A DNA stretch of 7,397 bases from Micromonosporaceae bacterium (GCA_019690055.1 JADGGF010000213.1:1-7397), one strand, 5' to 3'; positions 1 through 5,735 are shown, counted from the stretch's first letter. Translations and numbers: made by a program. The notes: generated by a model not told the origin, from the sequence alone.

Positions 1-46
1 GGACGCCCGGTGTTACCGGACGCCCAGGTGACCGGACGCCGGTGCC
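1..46. repeat. Three imperfect tandem repeats of about 13-17 bases
   Basis: Three consecutive units start with GGACGCC: 1-17 (GGACGCCCGGTGTTACC), 18-33 (GGACGCCCAGGTGACC) and 34-46 (GGACGCCGGTGCC). They lie just beyond the stop codon of the minus-strand methyltransferase. The array may continue to the left of the window. Its function is unknown; it could simply be slipped, GC-rich intergenic DNA. Confidence 0.5.
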
Positions 47-57
47 GGGCGCCCGGC
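44..57 (-). terminator. GC-rich palindrome after the methyltransferase gene
   Basis: GCCGGGCGCCCGGC is a perfect 14-base palindrome lying five bases beyond the methyltransferase stop codon (63-65). It could form a strong hairpin and act as a terminator. There is no U-tract, which is common for actinobacterial terminators but leaves the call uncertain. Confidence 0.4.
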
Positions 58-62
58 CGTGA

Positions 63-950
63 CTATTCCCGCTGGAGCACCAGCAGGTGGTACTCCAGCC
101 AGCCCCGCATCAGCCCGGTCTGCAGCGCCGAGCCGCCGATCATGTTGGCCCAAAACGGCTCGTCGACCATGCGGTCGTGCAGTCCTGGCACGGCGCGCGT
201 GACCCCCATGATCAGGTTGATCAGGCGGTCGCGCGGCCGGCCCAGACGCAGGTACGAGGTGAGGTCCAGGTCCTCGAGCAGCCGGAGGCCCGCCCGCTCG
301 GCCAGGGCGGCGAGCTCGGCCACGGTGTGCAGGCTGCCGACGCGCCAGCCGGCCCGGAACTGCGCCAGGCACCGCTCGCGGGCGGGAAGTCCGCGGTCCT
401 TGTCGGTCAGCCAGTCGTCGCACAGAGTCAGGCGACCGCCCGGGTGCAGGCGCGACGCCAGGTAGGGGATCAGGTCCGCGAGCGACGGTGAGTGCAGCAC
501 GGATTCGATGGCGACGATGGCGTGGTAACGCGGCTCGGCTGGCAGCTCCGCAAAGTCGGCGCAGACGATGTCGCAGCGGTCGGCCACCCCCGCGGCTGCC
601 AACCGCGTGGCGCCGATCTCGGCCTGCTCACGGCTGATCGTCACCCCCGTCACGCGGACGTCCATGCTGTGGGCAAGGCGGATCATGGTCGCGCCGACGC
701 CGCAGCCGAGGTCAAGTACCCGCCCCTCGCTCGCTGGGACATGGCCGCTGAGGCGCTGCAGCACCAGGCGGTTGACCGTGTCGGCCGCCTCGACCGGGCT
801 GGCGGCGTCCGGCGTCCACACACACCGATGGATGGCCCCGCCGCTTGTGCCCTCACCGAAGCGCAGGAAGCGTTGGGTGTTGGCATCGTAGTAGTGGGCC
901 ACGCGGGTCACATGCTCCGCGTCGGTGCGGTGGGCCGAGGCCGAGGTCAC
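63..950 (-). CDS. Class I SAM-dependent methyltransferase (295 aa, GTG start)
   Basis: A Rossmann-fold methyltransferase. The SAM-binding motif VLDLGCGVGATM lies at about residues 78-89. It is followed by VTGVTIS near 100-106, the acidic motif ADFAELP near 131-137, and a post-motif segment with IESVLHSP near 148-155. The N-terminal part (VAHYYDANTQRFLRFGEG, then IHRCVW) resembles the substrate-side cap of small-molecule and lipid methyltransferases related to the sterol and cyclopropane-fatty-acid group, but the substrate cannot be named. The frame is open up to position 1685. I chose the GTG at 950 because everything upstream reads as low-complexity noncoding sequence, and because TACGCT lies exactly six bases before it, as expected for a leaderless mRNA. 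No Shine-Dalgarno is visible. Later in-frame GTG codons (near HVTRV) are alternatives but would cut into the conserved N-terminus. The gene stands alone, with a noncoding region containing a mobile element upstream. Confidence 0.88.
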   Translation of the reverse strand: MTSASAHRTDAEHVTRVAHYYDANTQRFLRFGEGTSGGAIHRCVWTPDAASPVEAADTVNRLVLQRLSGHVPASEGRVLDLGCGVGATMIRLAHSMDVRVTGVTISREQAEIGATRLAAAGVADRCDIVCADFAELPAEPRYHAIVAIESVLHSPSLADLIPYLASRLHPGGRLTLCDDWLTDKDRGLPARERCLAQFRAGWRVGSLHTVAELAALAERAGLRLLEDLDLTSYLRLGRPRDRLINLIMGVTRAVPGLHDRMVDEPFWANMIGGSALQTGLMRGWLEYHLLVLQRE

Positions 951-956
951 CCGGCG

Positions 957-984
957 AGCGTACCAGCGCGGCCCCGGGTAGCAA
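957..984 (-). promoter_or_regulatory. Leaderless promoter of the methyltransferase gene
   Basis: On the minus strand TTGCTA (979-984, four of six matches to the -35 consensus) is followed after 16 bases by TACGCT (957-962, TANNNT -10). The GTG start at 950 follows six bases later, so transcription would begin at or next to the start codon. A second, weaker -10-like hexamer, TATACA, lies at 999-1004 without a good -35. Confidence 0.55.
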
Positions 985-1213
985 TATCTGTGAATGGTTG
1001 TATAGCCCTGAGCTGCCGACCCCGCGGTGGAGAGGACGTCGGCGGTCGATGCCCGGCGCGCGCTCGACCAGCGCCGCGGGCCCGCCTCGCATCGCGTCGT
1101 GAACGACCGGCGTCGCTGGGGATCGACCGGCTCAGCTGTGCTCTGTCGTGGTGCCCGGTCCGCGGTCACGGACAGTGACGCCCTGTCGCAACCACCGTCC
1201 GCCTCGTTCGCGG
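963..1213. other. Gene-free region between methyltransferase and mobile element
   Basis: No reading frame here has convincing protein-like composition. The minus-strand frame that runs through it from the methyltransferase encodes Arg/Ser/Thr-rich sequence with no recognisable motif. Apart from the methyltransferase promoter at its lower edge I see no structured RNA, repeat or gene. Confidence 0.55.
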
Positions 1214-1241
1214 TGCTTTGCTCTGCTGCCTTATACGCAAC
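1214..1241 (+). repeat. Left terminal inverted repeat of the putative element
   Basis: The first 16 bases are the exact reverse complement of 1630-1645. The next 12 match with four mismatches. The identical 16 bases form the outer tip, as in transposon ends. Confidence 0.65.
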
Positions 1242-1617
1242 ACCCTGTTGACCAGGATTTGCTCTCCAATAAAAGATCAGCGATGGTTTGAAGGTCGTTA
1301 CGGAGAGTGAGCGTCGAGCGGGCGACATCCCCGTGGTGATGCAGTGAGGGACCGAGTCGTGGGCGTCCCGCCGTTGCGGGCAGCGAGGGCGGCGAGGCCA
1401 GAAAGTGGTTGATGCCCCGTTGTGCCGCGTCGGCGGTCCTGGCAATGGGTGCCAATGGGCCACCGGTGGCGGTGTCAGGCACTTCTTCGGTGCGTAGAGT
1501 GGCGGGGAGCGTACCAATGTGGATCGGCAGTACGCCGCCAGCGAGTTGGTTACCGTCCGCGATGGCGCGCCAGGCTCGCATGATCTTGTTGTTATACATC
1601 TTGCCTGATGCCGGCCC

Positions 1618-1645
1618 GATGCGTCTGACGCAGCAGAGCAAAGCA
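1618..1645 (-). repeat. Right terminal inverted repeat of the putative element
   Basis: Partner of the repeat at 1214-1241. Read on the minus strand it starts TGCTTTGCTCTGCTGC and continues GTCAGACGCATC. Confidence 0.65.
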
Positions 1646-1678
1646 TGTCGTATGTGGGATCGCGTCTGGCGACGATCG

Positions 1679-1707
1679 GTAACACTACGTTACTTCAATG
1701 GATTGAA
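1679..1707. repeat. Two abutting dyads
   Basis: GTAAC-ACTAC-GTTAC (1679-1693) is followed directly by TTCAAT-GG-ATTGAA (1694-1707). Both are perfect inverted repeats with short spacers, in an AT-rich patch 34 bases outside the mobile element. They could be regulator binding sites or small hairpins. No gene start lies immediately beside them. The rest of 1708-1780 shows nothing recognisable. Confidence 0.45.
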
Positions 1708-1781
1708 AGCTGTGTCAGTCGGGTGGGCGGGGTGTGCCGCACTGTGCCAGCCGGTGGGCCGCGTGTGCCGCTCAGCTGGGT

Positions 1782-1794
1782 CGGGCCGAGCCCG
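1782..1794 (-). terminator. Candidate terminator hairpin after the FkbM gene
   Basis: CGGGC-CGA-GCCCG forms a five-base-pair GC stem with a three-base loop, six bases beyond the FkbM stop codon (1801-1803). There is no U-tract, so this is a positional and structural guess. Confidence 0.35.
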
Positions 1795-1800
1795 GGCGTG

Positions 1801-2565
1801 TCAGGCGCGGGCGGGGCCGACCGCCAGGCGGGCGTAGACGTCGCCCGACCGACCCAGGGGGCGGAACCGCTCCAGGACGCGGACCAACTCCTCGGCCGAC
1901 AGCCAACGGTCGCTCGCGTACCGCATGGTTTCGATCGGTGAGTAGTTGTAGACGTAGCCGCCCGCGGCGGCACCCAGCCGCTCCACCAGCTCCAGCGCCG
2001 CCAGCGCCGCCTCGTGCGCCGGAGGGAGGTACTCGTACGACAGCGCCCGCAGCGGTCGGGACAACCCCCGCAACACCTCGACCTCGAACCCCTCGACATC
2101 GATCTTGCAGAACGCCGGCTCGCCGTGCACGGCGATCAGTTCATCGAGCGTTGTCACTGCCACCTCGAGCGACCGGTCCCACCGAATGCGGGCGAACCGT
2201 TCGTCGGCGACCACGGTTCGCCGCCACTCGGCCGACATCGACGAGACCGTGGGCGTCGACGACGAGACGGCCAGCCGGGCGTGCCCGGGTTCGGCGCCGA
2301 CCGCAGCCGGCACGATGGTCACCCCCGGGTCGCGGCCGAAGAAGAGCCGCAGGACGCGCAGGCAGTCCGGCTGCGGCTCCACCGCGACGATCCGCGCACC
2401 CAGGCTGCGCCAGGCCCGCACGCGGTTGCCGACGTGCGCGCCGATGTCGAACGCGAGGTCACCCGGCCGGAGGAACGCCCCGTAGAGGCGTCGCATGCGG
2501 CCGTACTTGCCCGGCGGGTAGTACATGACGAGGGACCGGGCGATGCCGTAGGCGCGGCGCAGCAT
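1801..2565 (-). CDS. FkbM-family SAM-dependent methyltransferase (254 aa)
   Basis: Members of this family transfer a methyl group from SAM, usually to a hydroxyl of a polyketide, sugar or glycolipid; FkbM itself O-methylates the FK506/FK520 macrolide precursor. The SAM-binding motif FDIGAHVGN lies at about 39-47 and the acidic loop AVEPQP near 61-66. The family hallmark KIDVEGFEVEVLRGL starts near residue 154. The length is normal for the family. The ATG at 2565 is chosen because TAGTCT lies six bases upstream and no Shine-Dalgarno is present. An ATG 13 codons downstream is less likely. It follows the M48 peptidase gene by 30 bases on the same strand, so the two may be co-transcribed, but the -10-like hexamer in the gap suggests it also has its own leaderless promoter. 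No glycosyltransferase or polyketide gene is nearby, so the acceptor substrate is unknown. Confidence 0.92.
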   Translation of the reverse strand: MLRRAYGIARSLVMYYPPGKYGRMRRLYGAFLRPGDLAFDIGAHVGNRVRAWRSLGARIVAVEPQPDCLRVLRLFFGRDPGVTIVPAAVGAEPGHARLAVSSSTPTVSSMSAEWRRTVVADERFARIRWDRSLEVAVTTLDELIAVHGEPAFCKIDVEGFEVEVLRGLSRPLRALSYEYLPPAHEAALAALELVERLGAAAGGYVYNYSPIETMRYASDRWLSAEELVRVLERFRPLGRSGDVYARLAVGPARA

Positions 2566-2571
2566 GCGGTG

Positions 2572-2577
2572 AGACTA
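2572..2577 (-). promoter_or_regulatory. -10-like hexamer of the FkbM gene
   Basis: TAGTCT on the minus strand (TANNNT) lies exactly six bases before the ATG at 2565, inside the 30-base gap after the M48 gene. No good -35 is visible, so transcription from here may be weak or regulated. Confidence 0.45.
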
Positions 2578-2595
2578 TCCGCGACCGGGCCGGCG

Positions 2596-3678
2596 CTACC
2601 CGGCCTCCGGCGGGTCACCCTCCGATGAGGTGGGGCGGGGCCGGCCGCGTACCCGGTTCACGCCCTCACCGAGCCATTCGCCGACCGCCGAAGCACCGCC
2701 CGCGAGACGCCGCAGCAGCGATGTCAGCGGATCCTGGGACTCGGCGAAGGCCCGCCGGTAGAACTCGGCCGCCTCCTTGGCGTCAGCCGATGGCGATGCG
2801 GTGCGGTCGTCGTCGCGGCGTGGGTACTCGCCGGCGAGGATCCGGGTGTAGGCGCCGCTGTCGATCCACTGACGCAGGGCGGCCGCCCGGGCGACCGGCA
2901 GCGGATGAGTACGGCCGATCACCTGGCGCAGCTTGATGACGCTGTCGCGCAGGTCGCCGGTGCGTTCGTACTCGGCTGCCTGCTCGAGGAAGGCGGCAGT
3001 GTCTACTTCGGACAGATCGCCACCGCCGGCCAACTTCATCAACAGGCGCAGCGCGGCCGCCGGGTCCTGCCCGGCCAGCAGCCCGGCCCGGTCGGCCGAC
3101 AGCTCAGCCTTTCGCCACCACTCCCGTAGGGCCAGGGCGATCGCCCGGATGGCCAGCGCCCCGAGCGGCAGCCAGGCCATCGAGGCCGCCCACTCGGTCA
3201 GGATGATGAGCATCGTGCGGTAGACCGCGTGACCCGAGAGGAGATGGCCCAGCTCGTGGCCGATCAGGTGGCGCAGCTCCTCGTCATCGAGCAGCTCCAG
3301 GGTCCCGCTGTTGACCACGATGAACGGCTTCGCCATCCCGATGCACATGCCGCCCAGGGCGCGGTCGTACCGCACGTAGAGCTCGGGCAGCTCGGGCACG
3401 TCCAGCGCTGCCGCCGCCTCGGCGTGCAGCCGGTGCACCCGCGGGTACTGACGGTGGTCGACCCGGATCGCCCCGCCGAGGAACAGCAGCCGGTACGCGC
3501 GTTCGTTCCAGACGGCATTGAGGGCCTTCACCACGTCGTCGAACCCGCGCAGTTCCCGGAGCGCGGTGAGCGCGCCCCGGTCCGCCGGGTGCTCCCAGGC
3601 TCGCGACGAGATCCCCGTCAGCGTCACGCGGCGGCGGGCCGGTCGTGCCTCGGCGTCGCCAAGCTGCTCGCTGGTCAT
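2596..3678 (-). CDS. M48-family zinc metallopeptidase (360 aa)
   Basis: A membrane-associated zinc peptidase of the Ste24/HtpX-like M48 family, which cleaves membrane or misfolded proteins. The zinc-binding and catalytic HELGH is at about residues 141-145. The third zinc ligand is the Glu of AELSADRAG, near residue 192. Between them lies a hydrophobic stretch (about 155-184) long enough for one or two membrane passes. The N-terminal segment GISSRAWEHPADR and the pattern around SGHAVYRTM are typical of an actinobacterial subgroup. The C-terminal roughly 75 residues are charged and Pro/Arg-rich and probably form a flexible cytoplasmic tail. The ATG at 3678 is supported by TATGCT six bases upstream, with no Shine-Dalgarno, pointing to a leaderless mRNA. 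It is the first gene of a likely two-gene unit with the FkbM methyltransferase. Its promoter carries two TGGCCA palindromes. The physiological substrate is unknown. Confidence 0.94.
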   Translation of the reverse strand: MTSEQLGDAEARPARRRVTLTGISSRAWEHPADRGALTALRELRGFDDVVKALNAVWNERAYRLLFLGGAIRVDHRQYPRVHRLHAEAAAALDVPELPELYVRYDRALGGMCIGMAKPFIVVNSGTLELLDDEELRHLIGHELGHLLSGHAVYRTMLIILTEWAASMAWLPLGALAIRAIALALREWWRKAELSADRAGLLAGQDPAAALRLLMKLAGGGDLSEVDTAAFLEQAAEYERTGDLRDSVIKLRQVIGRTHPLPVARAAALRQWIDSGAYTRILAGEYPRRDDDRTASPSADAKEAAEFYRRAFAESQDPLTSLLRRLAGGASAVGEWLGEGVNRVRGRPRPTSSEGDPPEAG

Positions 3679-3684
3679 GTCCGC

Positions 3685-3743
3685 AGCATACGCGCGACCC
3701 TGGCCAACGTCGCGAGATCAACTCATGCAAACCTTGGCCAAGG
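3685..3743 (-). promoter_or_regulatory. M48 promoter with paired TGGCCA palindromes
   Basis: TATGCT at 3685-3690 is a TANNNT -10 placed six bases before the ATG. The perfect 12-base palindrome CCTTGGCCAAGG (3732-3743) and a related copy CTGGCCAACG (3700-3709) share the context TGGCCAASGTCGCG and have centres 34 bases apart, just over three helical turns. The nearer copy lies in the -10/-35 spacer, where a bound protein would block polymerase, so a repressor with two operators is a reasonable inference. Confidence 0.45.
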
Positions 3744-3758
3744 TCGCGTCAGCTGCGT

Positions 3759-3804
3759 GTCGGCGACCGGCCGGGCGGCGACATGGGGGTCGGCGACCGG
3801 CCGG
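3759..3804. repeat. 16-base direct repeat, 30-base period
   Basis: GTCGGCGACCGGCCGG occurs exactly twice (3759-3774 and 3789-3804) between the phospholipase stop and the M48 promoter. Each copy contains two small palindromes, GTCGGCGAC and CCGGCCGG. It may act as a hairpin terminator for the phospholipase gene or as a binding site. Confidence 0.5.
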
Positions 3805-3824
3805 CCTCAGGAGCGCGGCGAGGG

Positions 3825-4373
3825 TCAGGACGCCGCGGCTTGTTGTTGTTGCAGACGCAGGCCTTCCGCCTTGAGCTGCGCGGCGCGGTCCAACTCGGCC
3901 TGGCTCACCACGACGGTGCCGAACGCCCGCACCGCCTGGTAGTACGTCCAGGCCAGGCTCAGGCAGGCCGGGCGCACGAAGCTGTTGTAGCTCTGGCACT
4001 TGGTGCGCATGTCGTAGTAGAAGGCGTCGTCGATGCGGTCCTTGTTGGCCGGGAACTGGCCCACCGCCTTGTAGTTGCGGTAGCCGAAGTCGTGCCGGTA
4101 GCAGGAGAGCCGGAAGTCGAAGCCGAGCGGCTGGTCCGGGCTCGACGAGCAGTAGTCGGTCGACCAGTCGAAGGCGTACTCCGCCCACGCGCCCTGGTTC
4201 TGGCGGGCGCTGTTCCAGCCGTTGTAGCTGGTGGCGTTCGGCTGGGTCCAGTCGTACAGCACGGAGAGCTTCTGCTGGAGGGTGACCGCGGCCGCTGGGT
4301 TGGCGGCCACCAGGGTGATCGCGAGGCTCGCGACGACGGCGAGCAGCAGGGACGATGGGCGCCGGATACGCAT
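3825..4373 (-). CDS. Secreted bacterial phospholipase A2 (182 aa)
   Basis: A calcium-dependent esterase releasing the sn-2 fatty acid from phospholipids outside the cell, of the actinobacterial type known from Streptomyces violaceoruber. Residues 1-29 form a Sec signal peptide: MRIRR, a hydrophobic core, then NPAAA with likely cleavage after Ala29. The conserved block FDWSTDYC starts near 68 and CYRHDFGYRNYK near 91. His94 and Asp115 fit the catalytic pair; Asp73 and Asp95 fit the calcium site. Cys75, 91, 126 and 136 can form the two expected disulphides. The family domain normally ends at about WTYYQAVRAFG (residue 152). Here it continues for 30 residues as a predicted charged helix ending in four glutamines, each encoded by CAA. 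The ATG at 4373 has no Shine-Dalgarno and GACAAT six bases upstream. It diverges from the SDR gene and is not in an operon; its promoter holds two palindromes. Confidence 0.95.
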   Translation of the reverse strand: MRIRRPSSLLLAVVASLAITLVAANPAAAVTLQQKLSVLYDWTQPNATSYNGWNSARQNQGAWAEYAFDWSTDYCSSSPDQPLGFDFRLSCYRHDFGYRNYKAVGQFPANKDRIDDAFYYDMRTKCQSYNSFVRPACLSLAWTYYQAVRAFGTVVVSQAELDRAAQLKAEGLRLQQQQAAAS

Positions 4374-4379
4374 GGCGCT

Positions 4380-4426
4380 ATTGTCATTTTTCGATCACGA
4401 TCGTGGATATCGTCCGCACGGACGAT
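4380..4426 (-). promoter_or_regulatory. Phospholipase promoter with two operator-like dyads
   Basis: GACAAT (4380-4385 on the minus strand) lies six bases before the ATG. CACGATCGTG (4396-4405) is a perfect 10-base palindrome in the spacer. ATCGTCCG-CA-CGGACGAT (4409-4426) is a perfect eight-base inverted repeat immediately upstream of where a -35 would sit (4403-4408). This packing around the core promoter is typical of regulated genes; the regulator is not in the window. Confidence 0.55.
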
Positions 4427-4626
4427 GGTGCGCCGGCGAAATCCAGTCCACGCCGCCCGGCTCACCCGGCCGGTCCGGTGGCTGACCAGCTCAACGTCGG
4501 CATGAACGAGACCGGCGTGCCGGGTGGCGGGCCGGGTGCCCGGGTGAACGAGGACCCTCCGTCGAGCGATCGAGCGCGGACAGACCCAGGGTCGGGGTTT
4601 GGCTGCGCTGCGCGCGTGGGCTGAGG

Positions 4627-4632
4627 CATGCT
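4627..4632 (+). promoter_or_regulatory. -10-like hexamer of the SDR gene
   Basis: CATGCT ends exactly six bases before the ATG at 4639, matching the second and sixth positions of TANNNT. No convincing -35 is seen. The intergenic region shared with the phospholipase gene (4374-4638) holds no other gene that I can support. Confidence 0.35.
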
Positions 4633-4638
4633 GGGCCC

Positions 4639-5652
4639 ATGCGGGTGGTCGTGACGGGGGCGACCGGCAATGTCGGCACGGCCCTGCTGCGGTGGCTGGC
4701 CGATGCCCCCGACGTCGACTCGGTGGTGGGTATCGCACGGCGGATCCCGCGGCGGGGCGCCGACCCGGCGTACGACCGGGCCGACTGGCACGGCCTCGAC
4801 CTCGCCGACCCGGACGCGGCCGACCGCCTGGCCACGATCATCCGCGGCGCCGACGCGGTGGTGCACCTCGCCTGGCGCATCCTGGCCGACCACGACCGCG
4901 CCGCCCAGGCCCGCACGAACCGCGAGGGCACGGCCGCCGTCGTGCGCGCCATGCGGCAGGCCCAGGTGCGGCAACTGGTGTACCTGTCGTCGGCCGCGGT
5001 GTACTCACCCGGGCCGACCGGTGTGCCGGTGTCGGAGACCTGGCCCCGGCGCGGCATCCCCGGATCGTCCTACAGCGCCGACAAGGTGGTCGTCGAGGAC
5101 ATGCTCGACCGGGCGGAGGCGGCGACCCCGGACCTGCGGATCGTCCGGGTGCGGCCGCCCTCGGTGCTGCAGCCCTCGGCGGCCCGCGAGGTGACCGGGA
5201 TGGCGCTGGGCCGGTTCGCCCCGGTCGCCCGGCTGCTACGCGGCCGACTGCCGCTCCTTCCTCTGCCGTTCCGGTCGATCACTCAGGTGGTGGCCGCCGA
5301 CGACGTGGCCGACCTCGTGGGGCTGGCCGTACGGCACGGGGGCGCCGGCGCCTACAACGTGGCCGACGATCCGGTGCTCACCCCGGCTGAGCTGGCCCGG
5401 CTGCTCGGCGGGCGGCACGTGCCGGTGCCCGCCGCGGCGGTGCGCGCCGTGCTGGGCGTGACCTTCCGGCTGCGCCTGCAGCGGCTCGACCCGTCCTGGG
5501 CGGACCTCCTGCTGGACACGCCGGTGCTGGACTGCACCAGGGCCCGGACCGAACTCGGCTGGCGGCCGCACCACGACGGTCGGACGCTGGTGACCCAGAT
5601 GCGCCAAGCGGTCGCCGCCGGCACCGGCGCGTCCACCCCACCGCTGGGGTGA
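4639..5652 (+). CDS. Extended-SDR NAD(P)-dependent epimerase/dehydratase family protein (337 aa)
   Basis: An oxidoreductase or epimerase of the extended short-chain dehydrogenase/reductase class, the family of nucleotide-sugar epimerases and dehydratases. The dinucleotide-binding motif TGATGNVG is at residues 6-13. DLADPDA near 54-60 binds the adenine ring region and VVHLAW is at 74-79. The catalytic Ser is in YLSSAAVY (about 115-122), and the YxxxK pair is Tyr145 and Lys149 in SSYSADK. The C-terminal region contains the expected domain for substrate recognition (ITQVVAADDVADL, then YNVADDP) and ends with a typical ELGWRPHHD segment. The length matches the family. Many actinobacterial members of this subgroup act on unknown substrates, so no reaction is assigned. 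The ATG at 4639 is supported by CATGCT six bases upstream; a weak GAGG eleven bases upstream is too far to be convincing. It is transcribed away from the phospholipase gene and towards the dehydrogenase gene. Confidence 0.92.
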   Translation: MRVVVTGATGNVGTALLRWLADAPDVDSVVGIARRIPRRGADPAYDRADWHGLDLADPDAADRLATIIRGADAVVHLAWRILADHDRAAQARTNREGTAAVVRAMRQAQVRQLVYLSSAAVYSPGPTGVPVSETWPRRGIPGSSYSADKVVVEDMLDRAEAATPDLRIVRVRPPSVLQPSAAREVTGMALGRFAPVARLLRGRLPLLPLPFRSITQVVAADDVADLVGLAVRHGGAGAYNVADDPVLTPAELARLLGGRHVPVPAAAVRAVLGVTFRLRLQRLDPSWADLLLDTPVLDCTRARTELGWRPHHDGRTLVTQMRQAVAAGTGASTPPLG

Positions 5653-5673
5653 CGACCGGGCGGCTCTGGAAAG

Positions 5674-5698
5674 GCACGGACGTACGTCCGCGGCGTGC
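5674..5698. terminator. Candidate bidirectional terminator or binding site between convergent genes
   Basis: CGGACGTACGTCCG (5677-5690) is a perfect 14-base palindrome, flanked by GCA and TGC that can extend the stem past a five-base bulge. It lies between the stops of two convergent genes (5652 and 5736), where a bidirectional terminator is expected. The absence of a loop and U-tract also allows a protein-binding site. A smaller hairpin, GGAC-CACA-GTCC, follows at 5706-5717. Confidence 0.4.
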
Positions 5699-5735
5699 TG
5701 TTCTCGGACCACAGTCCACAGAGGACGCTCGGTCG

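Larger units (their letters stand above)
1214..1645. mobile_element. Putative 432-base MITE-like or IS-remnant element
   Basis: The segment is bounded by inverted repeats that are identical over 16 bases (TGCTTTGCTCTGCTGC at 1214-1229, its complement at 1630-1645). They continue to about 28 bases with four mismatches (inner part CTTATACGCAAC on the left, GTCAGACGCATC on the right). The interior is visibly less GC-rich at both ends than neighbouring genes. The only long internal frame (minus, ATG at 1599 to a stop at 1231, 122 codons) has roughly 65% GC at third positions, well below the native genes, and resembles no transposase I know. A non-autonomous element or a decayed insertion sequence explains this best. 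No clean target-site duplication is visible: the flanks TCGTTCGCGG (1204-1213) and TCGTATGTGG (1648-1657) share only 7 of 10 bases and are offset by two bases on the right. Confidence 0.5.

Noticed and set aside
1231..1599. 122-codon minus-strand frame inside the putative mobile element
   Set aside because: Third-position GC is only about two thirds, no family is recognised, and there is no ribosome binding site or -10 hexamer at the expected spacing. It might be a passenger remnant but cannot be supported as a gene.
951..1685. N-terminal extension of the methyltransferase (the frame is open to an ATG at 1685, which would give 540 residues)
   Set aside because: The extra 245 codons encode Arg/Ser/Thr/Pro-rich sequence with no domain, cross the putative mobile element, and lack the third-position GC bias of the real gene. 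A leaderless promoter sits at the GTG at 950.
1679..1712. CRISPR repeat
   Set aside because: Only one repeat-like unit with an ATTGAAAG-type end; no second copy, spacer or cas gene in the window.
1734..2628. Long plus-strand frames opposite the FkbM gene
   Set aside because: They are Arg/Pro/Ala-rich shadows of the minus-strand coding sequence, which has clear FkbM motifs and codon bias.
63..4373. A natural-product biosynthetic cluster suggested by two methyltransferases
   Set aside because: No synthase, glycosyltransferase, P450, transporter or pathway regulator is present. The two methyltransferases are separated by a noncoding region and belong to different families.
2596..4373. An anti-phage or toxin system made of the M48 peptidase and the phospholipase
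   Set aside because: The phospholipase has its own promoter and a signal peptide, so it acts outside the cell. The 146-base gap with separate promoters argues against a joint module.
3645..4505. 286-codon plus-strand frame opposite the phospholipase gene
   Set aside because: It is antisense to an unmistakable phospholipase A2, has no recognisable domain, and runs through the phospholipase promoter.
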